The position numbers and the translations under genes were made by a program. Under the pieces are notes generated by a model. It saw only the letters and a program-made list of their open reading frames with translations. It did no database searches and was not told the origin of the DNA. From the NCBI RefSeq assembly GCF_030064675.1, contig NZ_CP116413.1, forward strand, positions 1,830,001-1,894,000: DNA of 64,000 nucleotides, written 5' to 3'. Below are positions 1 to 9,058 of the stretch, piece after piece (the stretch's first letter is position 1; the number at the start of each line of letters is the position of its first letter). The DNA comes from Crossiella sp. CA-258035 (GTDB taxonomy: Bacteria; Actinomycetota; Actinomycetes; Mycobacteriales; Pseudonocardiaceae).

Positions 1-597
<597 letters not shown>

Positions 598-677
598 CAA
601 AGTTGCTACGCGTCCACTGTGTGGTTCTGAGAGAACCAGCTAGCGTCCACTGACGAAGTGTTTGGTTTTTTCATAGT

Positions 678-797
678 GTTTCGGTGGTTATGGCGGAGGG
701 GAAACGCCCGGTCCCATTCCGAACCCGGAAGCTAAGTCCTCCAGCGCCGATGGTACTGCATGCGTGAGTGTGTGGGAGAGTAGGACGCCGCCGAACG
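678..797 (+). rRNA. rrf: 5S ribosomal RNA
   Basis: A complete 5S rRNA of about 120 nt. It begins GTTTCGGTGGTTATGGCGG and contains the conserved CATTCCGAACCCGGAAGCTAA segment around 716-736. It ends with GGGAGAGTAGGACGCCGCCGAAC, which pairs with the 5' end. It follows 23S by about 80 nt, as in the usual rRNA operon order, and is followed at once by a strong terminator. Ends may be off by one or two bases. Confidence 0.97.
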
Positions 798-836
798 TGT
801 AGCCCGAAGATTCGTCTTCGGGCTACACGCTTTTTT
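797..836 (+). terminator. rRNA operon Rho-independent terminator
   Basis: A perfect 14-bp stem (GTGTAGCCCGAAGA pairing with TCTTCGGGCTACAC, 797-828) with a TTCG tetraloop is followed by GC and six T at 831-836. It begins directly at the 3' end of 5S rRNA and closes the rRNA operon. Confidence 0.95.
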
Positions 837-927
837 GCGTTCGAAGTGCCTGCGGGCGAGGCTTGTTTGGCTGGTGTGCGTCGGGGCAACTGGTGTCGCT
901 GGGTGGCGCTGGAGGTTCGGTTGGTTC

Positions 928-1052
928 GGTGTGGTCGATTTGGTTTGGGGCCCCTGGGGCGGCCTTTTGGGCAGGAAGGGGCAGGCCTGGCGGCCTGCCC
1001 AATCGCCTTCCAGCGTACGGCCGCCCTGCCCCAAACAAAATCGACCACACCG
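928..1052. repeat. Long imperfect inverted repeat (large hairpin)
   Basis: The arms CGGTGTGGTCGATTTG.. (928-952) and its complement (1028-1052) match over 25 bp with one mismatch. Pairing continues inward through GGGCGGCC-type sequence. The centre contains a second hairpin, GGGCAGGCC-TGGC-GGCCTGCCC. The whole 125-bp unit could fold as one rod. It may be a MITE-like relic or a structured intergenic element; no coding capacity or target-site duplication was recognised. Confidence 0.7.
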
Positions 1053-1127
1053 CCCGCGGAAGGTGGGCTGGCGCTGGGTGGTGCTGGCCCGCGCAAACCA
1101 GAGTTGCCACGGGCCATGCTGTCCCGG

Positions 1128-1456
1128 CACCCGGCACCCGGCACCCGGCACCCGGCACCCGGCACCCGGCACCCGGCACCCGGCACCCGGCACCCGGCAC
1201 CCGGCACCCGGCACCCGGCACCCGGCACCCGGCACCCGGCACCCGGCACCCGGCACCCGGCACCCGGCACCCGGCACCCGGCACCCGGCACCCGGCACCC
1301 GGCACCCGGCACCCGGCACCCGGCACCCGGCACCCGGCACCCGGCACCCGGCACCCGGCACCCGGCACCCGGCACCCGGCACCCGGCACCCGGCACCCGG
1401 CACCCGGCACCCGGCACCCGGCACCCGGCACCCGGCACCCGGCACCCGGCACCCGG
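1128..1456. repeat. 47-copy perfect heptamer tandem repeat
   Basis: The unit CACCCGG (equally GGCACCC) is repeated without interruption from 1128 to 1456, 329 bp or exactly 47 units by position. No copy deviates on reading. Because 7 is not a multiple of 3 and the unit has no stop, all six frames remain open, giving meaningless repeats such as RHPAPGT or CRVPGAG. A perfect array of this length is typical of slippage-prone, length-variable DNA. It ends about 195 bp before the GNAT start. Confidence 0.97.
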
Positions 1457-1651
1457 CGCGCCCCTCTCGTCCCGTCCCCGTCCCCGTCCGCTCCCCGCTC
1501 CCCGCGCCCCGCCGACTGGCCGGCTTTGGGCCCGGCTTCCTGAGCCGTGCCGCCCCCCGCTTCCCAGCCCTATCTCCCGGTGGTCCGTCCCTCCCCTGGC
1601 AGGGCCGCAAAATCGGTCGCACTGGTCTCGGGGGCGGCGCACTCTGGGTAT

Positions 1652-2539
1652 ATGGATGCGCAGGTGCACGGGAATGTGGAGCTGTTCTGGAAGGTTGCGG
1701 GGCCGCACTTTCTCGCTGATCCGGTTCGCAACACCGTGGCGATCACCGTCATGGAGCGGGTGCTGGCGGGGACCGAGACTGATCGGGCCGGCCTGTTGAT
1801 GCTGACTGTGCACGACAACTCCGGCGCGCTGGTTGGTGCGGCACTGCGTACTCCGCCTTGGCCCGTTCTTGTTGGTGGGCTGCCGTTGGCGGCTGTTCCC
1901 GCGACCGTGGACGCGATGGCCTTGCACGTGCCGGAGTTGAACTTCGTGTCGGGGCCGCGGGAGGTGGCTGAGGCGTTCGCGCGGGCTTGGACTGAGCGGA
2001 CCGGGTGTGCCTCGCGGGTGCGGACGGCGATGCGGACGTTCCGGTTGGGGGAGTTGGTCATGCCGGAAGTGGTTGGGGCGGCTCGGATTGCCGGGCCGGG
2101 GGACCTTGAGCTGTTGGCGCGGTGGCGGGAGGCGTTCAACCTGGCGGGGTTTGGGGCCTCGACCGTTGATGAGCGGGCTGGGGTGTTGGCGGCGTTGGCG
2201 GCTGGGGATCCGCACTTCCTGTGGGAGGTGGATGGGGTGCCTGTCTCGGTGGCGTTCACCAATGTGCCCAGCGGGGGGATGGCGCGGATTCGGTACGTGT
2301 ACACGCCGGAGGAGTTTCGCGGCAACGGGTATGCCTCGGCGGTTACGGCGGCGGCCTCGCAGTGGGCGGTGCGGCAGGGGGCTACCGATGTGGTGCTGTT
2401 CACCGATCTTGGGGATCCCGTGCCGAACCGGATCTATCCGCGGCTGGGGTATCGGCCGGTGCTGGATGTCAGCGAGATCGAGTTCTCAGCTGGGGCTGCT
2501 GACGGGGCGGTTGCGGACGTGGGAGGAGAACACCAGTGA
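1652..2539 (+). CDS. GNAT family N-acetyltransferase
   Basis: Predicted 295-residue acetyltransferase that would transfer an acetyl group from acetyl-CoA to an unknown amine. The C-terminal half has the GNAT core: beta strand RIRYVYTP, then the acetyl-CoA loop RGNGYAS at about 223-229, and a closing NRIYPRLGYRPV segment typical of the last GNAT strand. The N-terminal ~140 residues look like a degenerate second GNAT-like half. The start is the ATG at MDAQVHGN; upstream in-frame codons run into the C-rich tract. The last 54 bp overlap the convergent Lrp/AsnC gene. Substrate unknown. Confidence 0.85.
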   Translation: MDAQVHGNVELFWKVAGPHFLADPVRNTVAITVMERVLAGTETDRAGLLMLTVHDNSGALVGAALRTPPWPVLVGGLPLAAVPATVDAMALHVPELNFVSGPREVAEAFARAWTERTGCASRVRTAMRTFRLGELVMPEVVGAARIAGPGDLELLARWREAFNLAGFGASTVDERAGVLAALAAGDPHFLWEVDGVPVSVAFTNVPSGGMARIRYVYTPEEFRGNGYASAVTAAASQWAVRQGATDVVLFTDLGDPVPNRIYPRLGYRPVLDVSEIEFSAGAADGAVADVGGEHQ

Positions 2540-2929
2540 AGTAGTGGTCTCACCGTACTGCTGAGCGTGGTCGACCAGGCCCTCCAGTTCACCCATGGAC
2601 TTGCAGCGCACGCGCAGCAGCCAGCAGTCGTCGCCGGTCACGTGGTCGGCATCGCACACCGACGGCAGGGCCAGCACTCGCTCCCGGAACCTCGGGGAGT
2701 CCAGGCTCCGGACCCTGACCCGGACGATGGCCTGAATGGGCAGGCCGAGCAGCTGGGGGTCGACCACCGCGGCGTAGCCGGTGATCACTCCCAGCTGCTC
2801 CAGTCTGCGGACCCGTTCCGTGGTGGCTGGGGCGGACAGGTTGACCCGGCGGGCCAGTTCGGTGAAGGTCATCCGGCCGTCCTGCTGGAGGTGTTCCAGG
2901 ATGCGCCAGTCCAGGTCGTCGAGGTCCAC
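2486..2929 (-). CDS. Lrp/AsnC family transcriptional regulator
   Basis: 147-residue feast/famine regulator. The N-terminal winged helix-turn-helix (about 3-60) reads DLDWRILEHLQQDGRMTFTELA.. with the recognition region LSAPATTERVRRLEQLGVI, which is classic Lrp/AsnC. The C-terminal half is the RAM ligand-binding domain (VRVRVRSLDSPRF, DHVTGDDCWLLRV). Length is normal for the family. It starts with GTG. It is convergent and overlapping with the GNAT gene and divergent from the rhodanese gene (112-bp gap), whose promoter it may control. An amino acid ligand is likely, but which one cannot be seen. Confidence 0.93.
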   Translation of the reverse strand: MDLDDLDWRILEHLQQDGRMTFTELARRVNLSAPATTERVRRLEQLGVITGYAAVVDPQLLGLPIQAIVRVRVRSLDSPRFRERVLALPSVCDADHVTGDDCWLLRVRCKSMGELEGLVDHAQQYGETTTSLVFSSHVRNRPVSSPS

Positions 2930-3041
2930 GGGCGATATCCCTCGTCAAAGCTCGGTTTTCGCGGGGAAACACAGGCACAGCCAGGCTAGAACCAGGAAGC
3001 GGCCATGTTCGAGCGCGTCCCACTGCCCGAGAATTTTCCCC

Positions 3042-3491
3042 ATGCTGACCACATCGAACGTACTTCGTTTTCCGCCGGCCGAGCCCGCGGTGGCGGCCGC
3101 GCACTTCGCCGCGGAGCTGGCCTTCGAGGCGGATCCGGATGATGTGCACCGGGATCTGGTGGCGGGGACGGCCGATGGGTATGTGCTGGTGGAGTGCCGG
3201 CGGGCGGAGGCGTTCGCGGCCGCGCGGATTCCGGGGGCGGTCAACCTGCCGTATGCCGAGCTGACCGCGGAGAGCACGGCGGGGCTGGACCGGGGGCTGG
3301 TCTATGTCTGCTACTGCGAGAGCTTCGAGTGCAATGCGGCGACCAAGGGGGCGGCGCGGTTGGCGGGGCTGGGGTTTCGGGTGAAGCGGTTGTCCGGGGG
3401 GATTCGGGCCTGGATGGCGGCGGGGTATCCGGTGGAGGGGGCGGCGGGCCCGGGTGATCATGTCCACCGGGCGGTGGCCTGCGCTTGTTGA
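3042..3491 (+). CDS. Rhodanese-like domain protein
   Basis: 149-residue single-domain rhodanese, a possible sulfurtransferase. It has the N-terminal rhodanese strand GYVLVECRRAEAFAAARIPGAVNLPY, the active-site loop YVCYCESFECNAATKGAA, where the Cys before NAAT occupies the usual persulfide-forming position, and the closing RLSGGIRAWMAAGYPVEG. The ATG at MLTTSNVLRF is chosen because upstream in-frame sequence overlaps the divergent regulator's control region. Divergent pairing with the Lrp/AsnC gene suggests amino acid or sulfur control. The sulfur donor and acceptor are unknown. Confidence 0.87.
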   Translation: MLTTSNVLRFPPAEPAVAAAHFAAELAFEADPDDVHRDLVAGTADGYVLVECRRAEAFAAARIPGAVNLPYAELTAESTAGLDRGLVYVCYCESFECNAATKGAARLAGLGFRVKRLSGGIRAWMAAGYPVEGAAGPGDHVHRAVACAC

Positions 3492-3515
3492 CGGGCAGCG
3501 CCTAGGCTTTCTGGC

Positions 3516-4262
3516 ATGACCTCGGTGCTTGTTGTCCAGCCTTCCGATCTGGATCCGCTCGGCCCGCTCGCCGACTGGCTGCTGGACGCCGGCGCCGAGA
3601 TCCACCTGGTCCGCGCGGGGCAGGAACCGATCCCGGCGAGCCTGGACGGCTACCGGGCGGTGGTGTGCCTCGGCGGGGAGATGGGCGCCTACGACGACGC
3701 CGAGCACCCCTGGCTCAAGGACGTGCGGGCGCTGCTCGCGCACGCGGTGGCGCGGCGGGTGCCGGTGCTGGGCATCTGCCTCGGCGGGCAGCTGCTGGCG
3801 GCGGCCACCGGGGGACAGGTGCGGCCGGGGGAGGCCGGGCCGGAGGTGGGCACGCTGCTGGTGGCCAAGCGGGACGCGGCGGCGCAGGACCCGCTGTTCG
3901 GGCCGATGCCGATGACGCCGGACGTGCTGCAGTACCACTCCGACGAGATCGCCACCCTGCCCGGCGGGGCCACGCTGCTGGCTTCCTCGCCGAAGTACCC
4001 GAACCAGGCATTCCGGGTCGGGGACAACGCCTACGGGCTCCAGTTCCACATCGAGACCACGCCTGAGCTGGTGCGACGCTGGGCGGAGCACTCGCCGGAG
4101 GAGGCCGCGTTCGCGCCGCGCGGTCACCTGGAATATGAACACCTCGTGGAGCGGCACCAGGACCTGGCCGAGGTGTGGCAGCCGTTCACCGAGCGGTTCG
4201 TCAAGCTGGCCTCGGGTGAGCTGAGTGCGGCGGCGCCCGGTCGCCGGCTGCCGCTGGTGTAG
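3516..4262 (+). CDS. Type 1 glutamine amidotransferase (GATase1)
   Basis: 248-residue class I glutamine amidotransferase-like protein. The nucleophile elbow GICLGGQLLA (Cys at about 87) and the C-terminal HxE pair in FHIETT form the Cys-His-Glu triad. The oxyanion-region CLGGEMGAY is also present. It is a stand-alone GATase, similar to GMP synthase-like or GuaA-family homologues found beside glnE in actinomycetes. It ends three bases before glnE, so the two are probably co-transcribed, suggesting a role in glutamine nitrogen use. The ammonia acceptor is unknown. Confidence 0.9.
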   Translation: MTSVLVVQPSDLDPLGPLADWLLDAGAEIHLVRAGQEPIPASLDGYRAVVCLGGEMGAYDDAEHPWLKDVRALLAHAVARRVPVLGICLGGQLLAAATGGQVRPGEAGPEVGTLLVAKRDAAAQDPLFGPMPMTPDVLQYHSDEIATLPGGATLLASSPKYPNQAFRVGDNAYGLQFHIETTPELVRRWAEHSPEEAAFAPRGHLEYEHLVERHQDLAEVWQPFTERFVKLASGELSAAAPGRRLPLV

Positions 4263-4265
4263 CGG

Positions 4266-7200
4266 ATGACCTTCACCGATCCCAGGGCCACCCCCTCGCC
4301 CGCGCGGTTCGGGCTGACCGATCCGCGCGCGGCGGACCTGCTCGGCGAGGTGGGCTGGTGGGGCAGGCCCGGCGCGGAGACCAAGCTCGCCGCGCTGTCC
4401 CGCAGCGCCGATCCCGACCTGACCCTGCGCAGCCTGGTCCGGCTGCGCGAGGCCCTCGGCACCGGCTGGCCGGTGCTGGACGAGCGGCTGCGCACCGAGG
4501 CCGGGCTGCGGGCCCGGCTGTTCGCGGTGTTCGGCGCCTCCAGCGCGCTGGCCGACTTCCTGATCGCCGACCCGGCCCGGCTGGACGCGCTGGACGGCGC
4601 GTTGGACGTGCCGCTGCCCGAGGTCGCCGAGCTGACCGGGCGGCTGCTCGCCGCGGTCGGCGCCGACTCAGCCGAGCCGGTGTGGCGCGCCCAGCTGCGC
4701 GGTGCGGAGGCGGTGCGGGCGCTGCGCGAGGCCTACCGGCTGGAGCTGGTGCGCATCGCGGCCGCCGACCTCGCGCCCACCGTCGACGGCACCGCGCCCG
4801 AGGTGTCCTACGAGACCGTCGCGGCGCTGCTGTCCGACCTGGCCGGGGCCGCGTTGCAGGCTGCGCTGGCCGTGGGCGTGCGGGAGGTCGTGCCTGCCGA
4901 CGCGGTGGAGATGCCCTGCCGGATCGCGGTGATCGCGATGGGCAAGTGCGGGGCGCGCGAGCTCAACTACGTCAGCGATGTGGACGTCATCTTCGTCGCC
5001 GAGGGCGATGCCGGGCTGGCCACCAGGCTGGCCGCGGCGCTGATGCGGGTGGCGGGCGAGGCGTGTTTCCAGGTGGACGCGGCGCTGCGGCCGGAGGGCA
5101 AGGCCGGCGCGCTGGTGCGCACCCTGGACGGGCACGTCGCCTACTACAAGCGGTGGGCGCGGACCTGGGAGTTCCAGGCGCTGCTCAAGGCGCGGCCGGT
5201 GGCCGGGGACGCCGAGCTCGGACAGTCCTATGTGGACGCGCTCGCGCCGATGGTGTGGTCGGCCGGGGACCGGGACCACTTCGTCGTCGACGTGCAGGCC
5301 ATGCGGCGCAAGGTCGAGGAGCACGTGCCAGCCGGGCTCGGCGACCGGGAGCTGAAGCTGGGCCGGGGCGGGCTGCGGGACGTCGAGTTCGCGGTGCAGC
5401 TGCTGCAGCTGGTGCACGGGCGCGGCGACGCCGAGCTGCGGGTGCTCTCCACCATGGACGCGCTGCGGGTGCTCGGGCACGGCGGCTACGTCGGGCGGGC
5501 GGACGCGGCCGGGCTGGCCGAGTCCTACCGGTTCCTGCGCACCCTGGAACACCGCCTGCAACTGCAACGGCTGCGGCGCACCCACCTGTTCCCCGCCGAC
5601 GACGACCGGACCGGGCTGCGCTGGCTGGCCAGGGCCGCCGGGGTCCGGCCGGACGGGCGGCGCAGCTCCGGCTCGGTGCTGCAGGCCGAGTTCCGCTCGC
5701 ACTGCAACCGGGTGCGGCGGCTGCACGAGAAGCTGTTCTACCGGCCGCTGCTGGAGGCGGTGGCCAGGGTGCCCAGCGAGGGGCTGCGGTTGTCCACCGA
5801 GTCGGCCACGCTGCGGCTGGCCGCGCTCGGCTACGCCGCCCCGGACGGCGCGCTGCGGCACATCGAGGCGCTGACCAACGGGGTGTCCCGGCGGGCCGCG
5901 ATCCAGGGCGCGCTGCTGCCGGTGCTGCTGGACCTGTTCGCGCACAGCCCCGATCCGGACGGCGGGCTGCTCGCCTACCGCCGGGTGTCCGAGGCGCTGG
6001 CCACCACGCCCTGGTACCTGCGGCTGCTGCGCGATGAGGGCGCGGTGGCCGAGCGGCTGGCCTTCCTGCTGGGCACCTCGCGGGTGGTGCCGGACCTGCT
6101 GGTGCGCGCGCCGGAGGTGCTGCGGCTGCTCGCCGACACCCCCGCGCTGGCCGGGCGCGACCCCGCCGAGGTCGCGACCTCCTTGCGCAGCACCGTTTCC
6201 CGCTACACCGACCCGGTCACCGCGGTCACCGCGGCCCGGTCGATGCGCAGGCACGAGCTGCTCAGGGTGGCCTGCGCGGACCTGCTCGGCGAGCTGGCGC
6301 TGCCCGCGGTGTGCGCCGCGCTGAGCAGCGTGTGGGTGGCGGTGCTGGAGTCCGCGGTGGACGCGGCCTGCCGCGCGGTCACCGCCGAACGCGGCTCGCG
6401 GCCGGCCACGATCGCGGTGATCGGCATGGGCCGCCTCGGCGGTGCGGAGCTCGGCTACAGCTCCGACGCCGACGTGCTGTTCGTGTGCGAACCCGTCGCC
6501 GGAGCAGCGGACAACGAGGCCGTCCGGTACGCGTCCGCGGTCGCCGAGCTGGTCCGCAGGCTGCTCGGCGCGCCCAGCCAGGACCCGGCGCTCCAGGTCG
6601 ACGCCGACCTGCGGCCCGAGGGGCGCAGCGGACCGCTGGTGCGCACCCTGGATTCCTACCGCGCCTACTACACCCAGTGGGCCGAGGTGTGGGAGCAGCA
6701 GGCGCTGCTGCGGGCCCGGCCGGTGGCGGGCGATCCCGAACTGGGCCAACGGTTCCAGCGGATGATCGACCCGGTGCGCTACCCGGCCGCCGGGCTGGAG
6801 CACGCCAGCGTGCTCAACATCCGCCGGATCAAGGCCAGGGTGGACGCCGAGCGGCTGCCCCGCGGCGCCGACCCGGCCACGCACACCAAGCTCGGCCGCG
6901 GCGGGCTCGCCGACATCGAGTGGACCATCCAGCTGCTCCAGCTCCAGCACGCGCACGCCGTGCCCGAGCTCCGCACACCGTCCACACTGGACGGACTGGC
7001 CGCCGCGGAGACCGCGGGACTGGTCCAGCCCGCCGACACCGCCGCGCTGCTGGCGGCCTGGAACATGGCCACCCGCGCCCGCAACGCGGCCACCCTGGTG
7101 CGCGGCAAACCCACCGACCAGCTGCCCAGGCAGGGCCGGGAGCTGGCCGCGGTGGCCCGCGCCATGGGCTATCCGGCCGCGACCGATCCCGGGGAGTTCG

Positions 7201-7268
7201 TCGACGAGTACCGCAGGGTCACCCGTCGGGCCCGAGCGGTGGTGGAGCGGCTGTTCTACGATTCCTGA
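4266..7268 (+). CDS. glnE: Bifunctional glutamine synthetase adenylyltransferase / adenylyl-removing enzyme
   Basis: 1000-residue GlnE, which adds AMP to a Tyr of glutamine synthetase when nitrogen is plentiful and removes it when scarce. It has the family's two nucleotidyltransferase-like halves. The N-terminal half carries GMGKCGARELNYVSDVDV near residue 224, and the C-terminal half GMGRLGGAELGYSSDADV near 720; the SDxD aspartates bind metal. Each is followed by a GlnD-associated helical domain (KLGRGGLRDVEF, KLGRGGLADIEW). Length is normal. The substrate GlnA is encoded at 22957-24381, and the two genes were probably neighbours before DNA accumulated between them. Confidence 0.97.
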   Translation: MTFTDPRATPSPARFGLTDPRAADLLGEVGWWGRPGAETKLAALSRSADPDLTLRSLVRLREALGTGWPVLDERLRTEAGLRARLFAVFGASSALADFLIADPARLDALDGALDVPLPEVAELTGRLLAAVGADSAEPVWRAQLRGAEAVRALREAYRLELVRIAAADLAPTVDGTAPEVSYETVAALLSDLAGAALQAALAVGVREVVPADAVEMPCRIAVIAMGKCGARELNYVSDVDVIFVAEGDAGLATRLAAALMRVAGEACFQVDAALRPEGKAGALVRTLDGHVAYYKRWARTWEFQALLKARPVAGDAELGQSYVDALAPMVWSAGDRDHFVVDVQAMRRKVEEHVPAGLGDRELKLGRGGLRDVEFAVQLLQLVHGRGDAELRVLSTMDALRVLGHGGYVGRADAAGLAESYRFLRTLEHRLQLQRLRRTHLFPADDDRTGLRWLARAAGVRPDGRRSSGSVLQAEFRSHCNRVRRLHEKLFYRPLLEAVARVPSEGLRLSTESATLRLAALGYAAPDGALRHIEALTNGVSRRAAIQGALLPVLLDLFAHSPDPDGGLLAYRRVSEALATTPWYLRLLRDEGAVAERLAFLLGTSRVVPDLLVRAPEVLRLLADTPALAGRDPAEVATSLRSTVSRYTDPVTAVTAARSMRRHELLRVACADLLGELALPAVCAALSSVWVAVLESAVDAACRAVTAERGSRPATIAVIGMGRLGGAELGYSSDADVLFVCEPVAGAADNEAVRYASAVAELVRRLLGAPSQDPALQVDADLRPEGRSGPLVRTLDSYRAYYTQWAEVWEQQALLRARPVAGDPELGQRFQRMIDPVRYPAAGLEHASVLNIRRIKARVDAERLPRGADPATHTKLGRGGLADIEWTIQLLQLQHAHAVPELRTPSTLDGLAAAETAGLVQPADTAALLAAWNMATRARNAATLVRGKPTDQLPRQGRELAAVARAMGYPAATDPGEFVDEYRRVTRRARAVVERLFYDS

Positions 7269-7270
7269 CG

Positions 7271-8203
7271 GTGAAGGCAATCGCGTTCGAGGAGTTCGGC
7301 GGACCAGAGGTGCTGCGCCTCCAGGAGCTGCCGGACCCGATCCTCGGTCCGGAGAACTCACTGGTCCAGGTGCGTGCCGCGGGGGTGAACCCGGTGGACT
7401 TCAAGATCCGCCAGGGCCACCTGCGGGGCGTGCTGCCGCACCACTTCCCGCTCATCCCCGGCTGGGACCTCGCCGGGGTGGTGACCGCGGTGTTCCCCAA
7501 CGTCACCGAGTTCGCCCCCGGTGACGAGGTCTTCGGCTACATCCGCAAGGACAGCGTGCAGCACGGCGCCTACGCCGAGCAGGTGGCCGCCCCGCAGCGC
7601 GCCATCGTGCGCAAGCCGGCCGGCCTGGACTGGGTGACCGCGGGCGCGCTGCCGCTGGTCGGGCTGACCGCGTTGCAGGCGCTGACCGCGGCCGGGGTCG
7701 GTGACGGCGACACCGTGCTGGTGCACGCCGCCGCGGGCGGGGTCGGGCACGTCGCGGTGCAGCTGGCCAGGGAGCTGGGCGCCAAGCGGGTGCTCGGCAC
7801 CGCCTCCCCGCGCAACCACGACTACCTGCGCGAACTGGGCGCCGAACCGGTCAGCTACGGCGAGGGCCTGGTGGAGCGGGTGGCCGGGCTCCTCGGTGGC
7901 GACGGCAAGGTGGACGCGGTCGTCGACCTGGTCGGCGGCCAGGCCCTGGCCGACTCGCCGCGCCTGGTCAGGGACCCGGCCCGGCACTCCTCGATCGTCG
8001 GCGCCGAGGTGCTGGCCCAGGGCGGCCGGTACGTCTTCGCCCAGGCCGACCGGGCCCAGCTGACCTACCTCGGCGACCTGGCCGCGAGCGGGCGGCTGCG
8101 GGTGGACATCCAGCAGAGCTTCCCGCTGGCCGAAGCCGCCGCGGCGCACCGCCTCCTGGAGCAGGGGCACGTCCGCGGCAAGCTCGTCCTGACCGTCGGC
8201 TGA
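7271..8203 (+). CDS. Zinc-independent MDR/quinone oxidoreductase-like NADP-dependent oxidoreductase
   Basis: 310-residue medium-chain reductase. The N-terminal GroES-like fold starts VKAIAFEEFGGPEVLRL. The cofactor motif VHAAAGGVGHVAVQLARELGA (about 150-170) is typical of quinone oxidoreductases, and no zinc-ligand Cys cluster is present. Its GTG start lies two bases after the glnE stop, so translation is probably coupled to glnE. It is convergent with the next gene with only one base between the stops. The real substrate is unknown. Confidence 0.9.
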   Translation: MKAIAFEEFGGPEVLRLQELPDPILGPENSLVQVRAAGVNPVDFKIRQGHLRGVLPHHFPLIPGWDLAGVVTAVFPNVTEFAPGDEVFGYIRKDSVQHGAYAEQVAAPQRAIVRKPAGLDWVTAGALPLVGLTALQALTAAGVGDGDTVLVHAAAGGVGHVAVQLARELGAKRVLGTASPRNHDYLRELGAEPVSYGEGLVERVAGLLGGDGKVDAVVDLVGGQALADSPRLVRDPARHSSIVGAEVLAQGGRYVFAQADRAQLTYLGDLAASGRLRVDIQQSFPLAEAAAAHRLLEQGHVRGKLVLTVG

Positions 8204-8204
8204 G

Positions 8205-8501
8205 CTACGGGGCGGCTTCCCCGGCAGGCACGGCGATCTCCTCGTCGTCCTCCTCGGGGAGGTCGTCCTCGTCGTCCTCCATGGGCGGGGCGTCGTAGAC
8301 GTCGACCACCCACTCCTCCAGCAGCACCTCGCCGCCGTCGTCGGGGGCGCTCTGCAGGACCACGCGGTTGCGCACGGTCACGCCGAGTCCGAGCCGCTCG
8401 GCGGCCTCCAGGGACTCGACCGCGTCGGCGAGGTTGTCGTAGAAGTGGCTGACAATGCGGGTGGGCACATCGGGCTCGTCTTCGCGGAGACTGTCGGTCA
8501 C
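8205..8501 (-). CDS. Small acidic conserved-type hypothetical protein
   Basis: 98 residues starting at a GTG (VTDSLREDEPD). The middle (IVSHFYDNLADAVESLEAAERLGLGVTVRNRVVL) looks like a compact alpha/beta unit. The tail is strikingly acidic (MEDDEDDLPEEDDEEIAVP). No family was recognised. It is convergent with the oxidoreductase and divergent from the DinB-like gene, whose start lies 48 bp away, so the two may share a promoter region. The acidic tail suggests a soluble binding protein, which is speculation. Confidence 0.7.
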   Translation of the reverse strand: MTDSLREDEPDVPTRIVSHFYDNLADAVESLEAAERLGLGVTVRNRVVLQSAPDDGGEVLLEEWVVDVYDAPPMEDDEDDLPEEDDEEIAVPAGEAAP

Positions 8502-8549
8502 GCCTGGCAAGCTACTCGCCGTGGAGCCGGAGTGCGGGGAGGCACGAGC

Positions 8550-9008
8550 GTGATCAGTCAGGCGGACTACCTGTTCTTCGTCGACCGGGCACTGGACGGG
8601 ATGACCGGCATCCTGCTCGGCCTCGGCGACGAGCTGGCCAACCGCAAGCCGGCGCTGCCCGGGGCGAACACGCCGTACCAGGTGCTCACCCACTGCCTGG
8701 GCGTGGTCGAGTTCTGGGGCGGGCAGGTGGTGGCCGGGCGGGAGGTGCGCCGGGACCGGACGGCGGAGTTCACCGCGGCCGGGCCGGTGGCCGAGCTGGT
8801 CGAGCGGACCGCGGCGGTGCGCGCCCGGTTCGCCGCCGACGTGGCCGCGGCCGAGTTCAGCGCGCCGGTCCGGCGGGAGCCGCCGCCGCACTGGCGGAAC
8901 TACCCCGGCGGGATCAGCCAGGGCGCGGCGCTGCAGCACGTCTACGAGGAGCTGGCCCAGCACCACGGCCAGCTCGAGGTCACCAGGGATGCCCTGCTCG
9001 GCGGTTGA
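8550..9008 (+). CDS. DinB-superfamily (DUF664-like) protein
   Basis: 152-residue four-helix DinB-type protein. His residues at the usual metal positions are seen in VLTHCLGVVEFWGG and in the terminal QHVYEELAQHHGQLEVTRD. In actinomycetes such proteins are often mycothiol-dependent transferases or isomerases; here the substrate is unknown. The GTG start at 8550 is preceded by GGGGAGG with good spacing, which decides against longer frames. Confidence 0.85.
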   Translation: MISQADYLFFVDRALDGMTGILLGLGDELANRKPALPGANTPYQVLTHCLGVVEFWGGQVVAGREVRRDRTAEFTAAGPVAELVERTAAVRARFAADVAAAEFSAPVRREPPPHWRNYPGGISQGAALQHVYEELAQHHGQLEVTRDALLGG

Positions 9009-9058
9009 GCGCGCCCGCTGGTCTGCCAGGATGAAGGCACCGTCCCGAGGAGTTGAGA

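Larger units (their letters stand above)
837..1651. other. Intergenic stretch without a credible gene
   Basis: About 815 bases between the rRNA terminator and the GNAT gene. It holds a long inverted repeat (928-1052) and a heptamer array (1128-1456), listed separately, then a C-rich tract (1457-1560). Several reading frames stay open on both strands only because a 7-bp unit without stop codons translates to a 7-residue repeat in every frame. I see no start signals or family resemblance and call no gene here. Confidence 0.8.

Noticed and set aside
671-2215. Long open frames on both strands across the heptamer array
   Set aside because: A 7-bp unit with no stop keeps every frame open. The translations are pure 7-residue repeats plus antisense of 5S rRNA and the GNAT gene.
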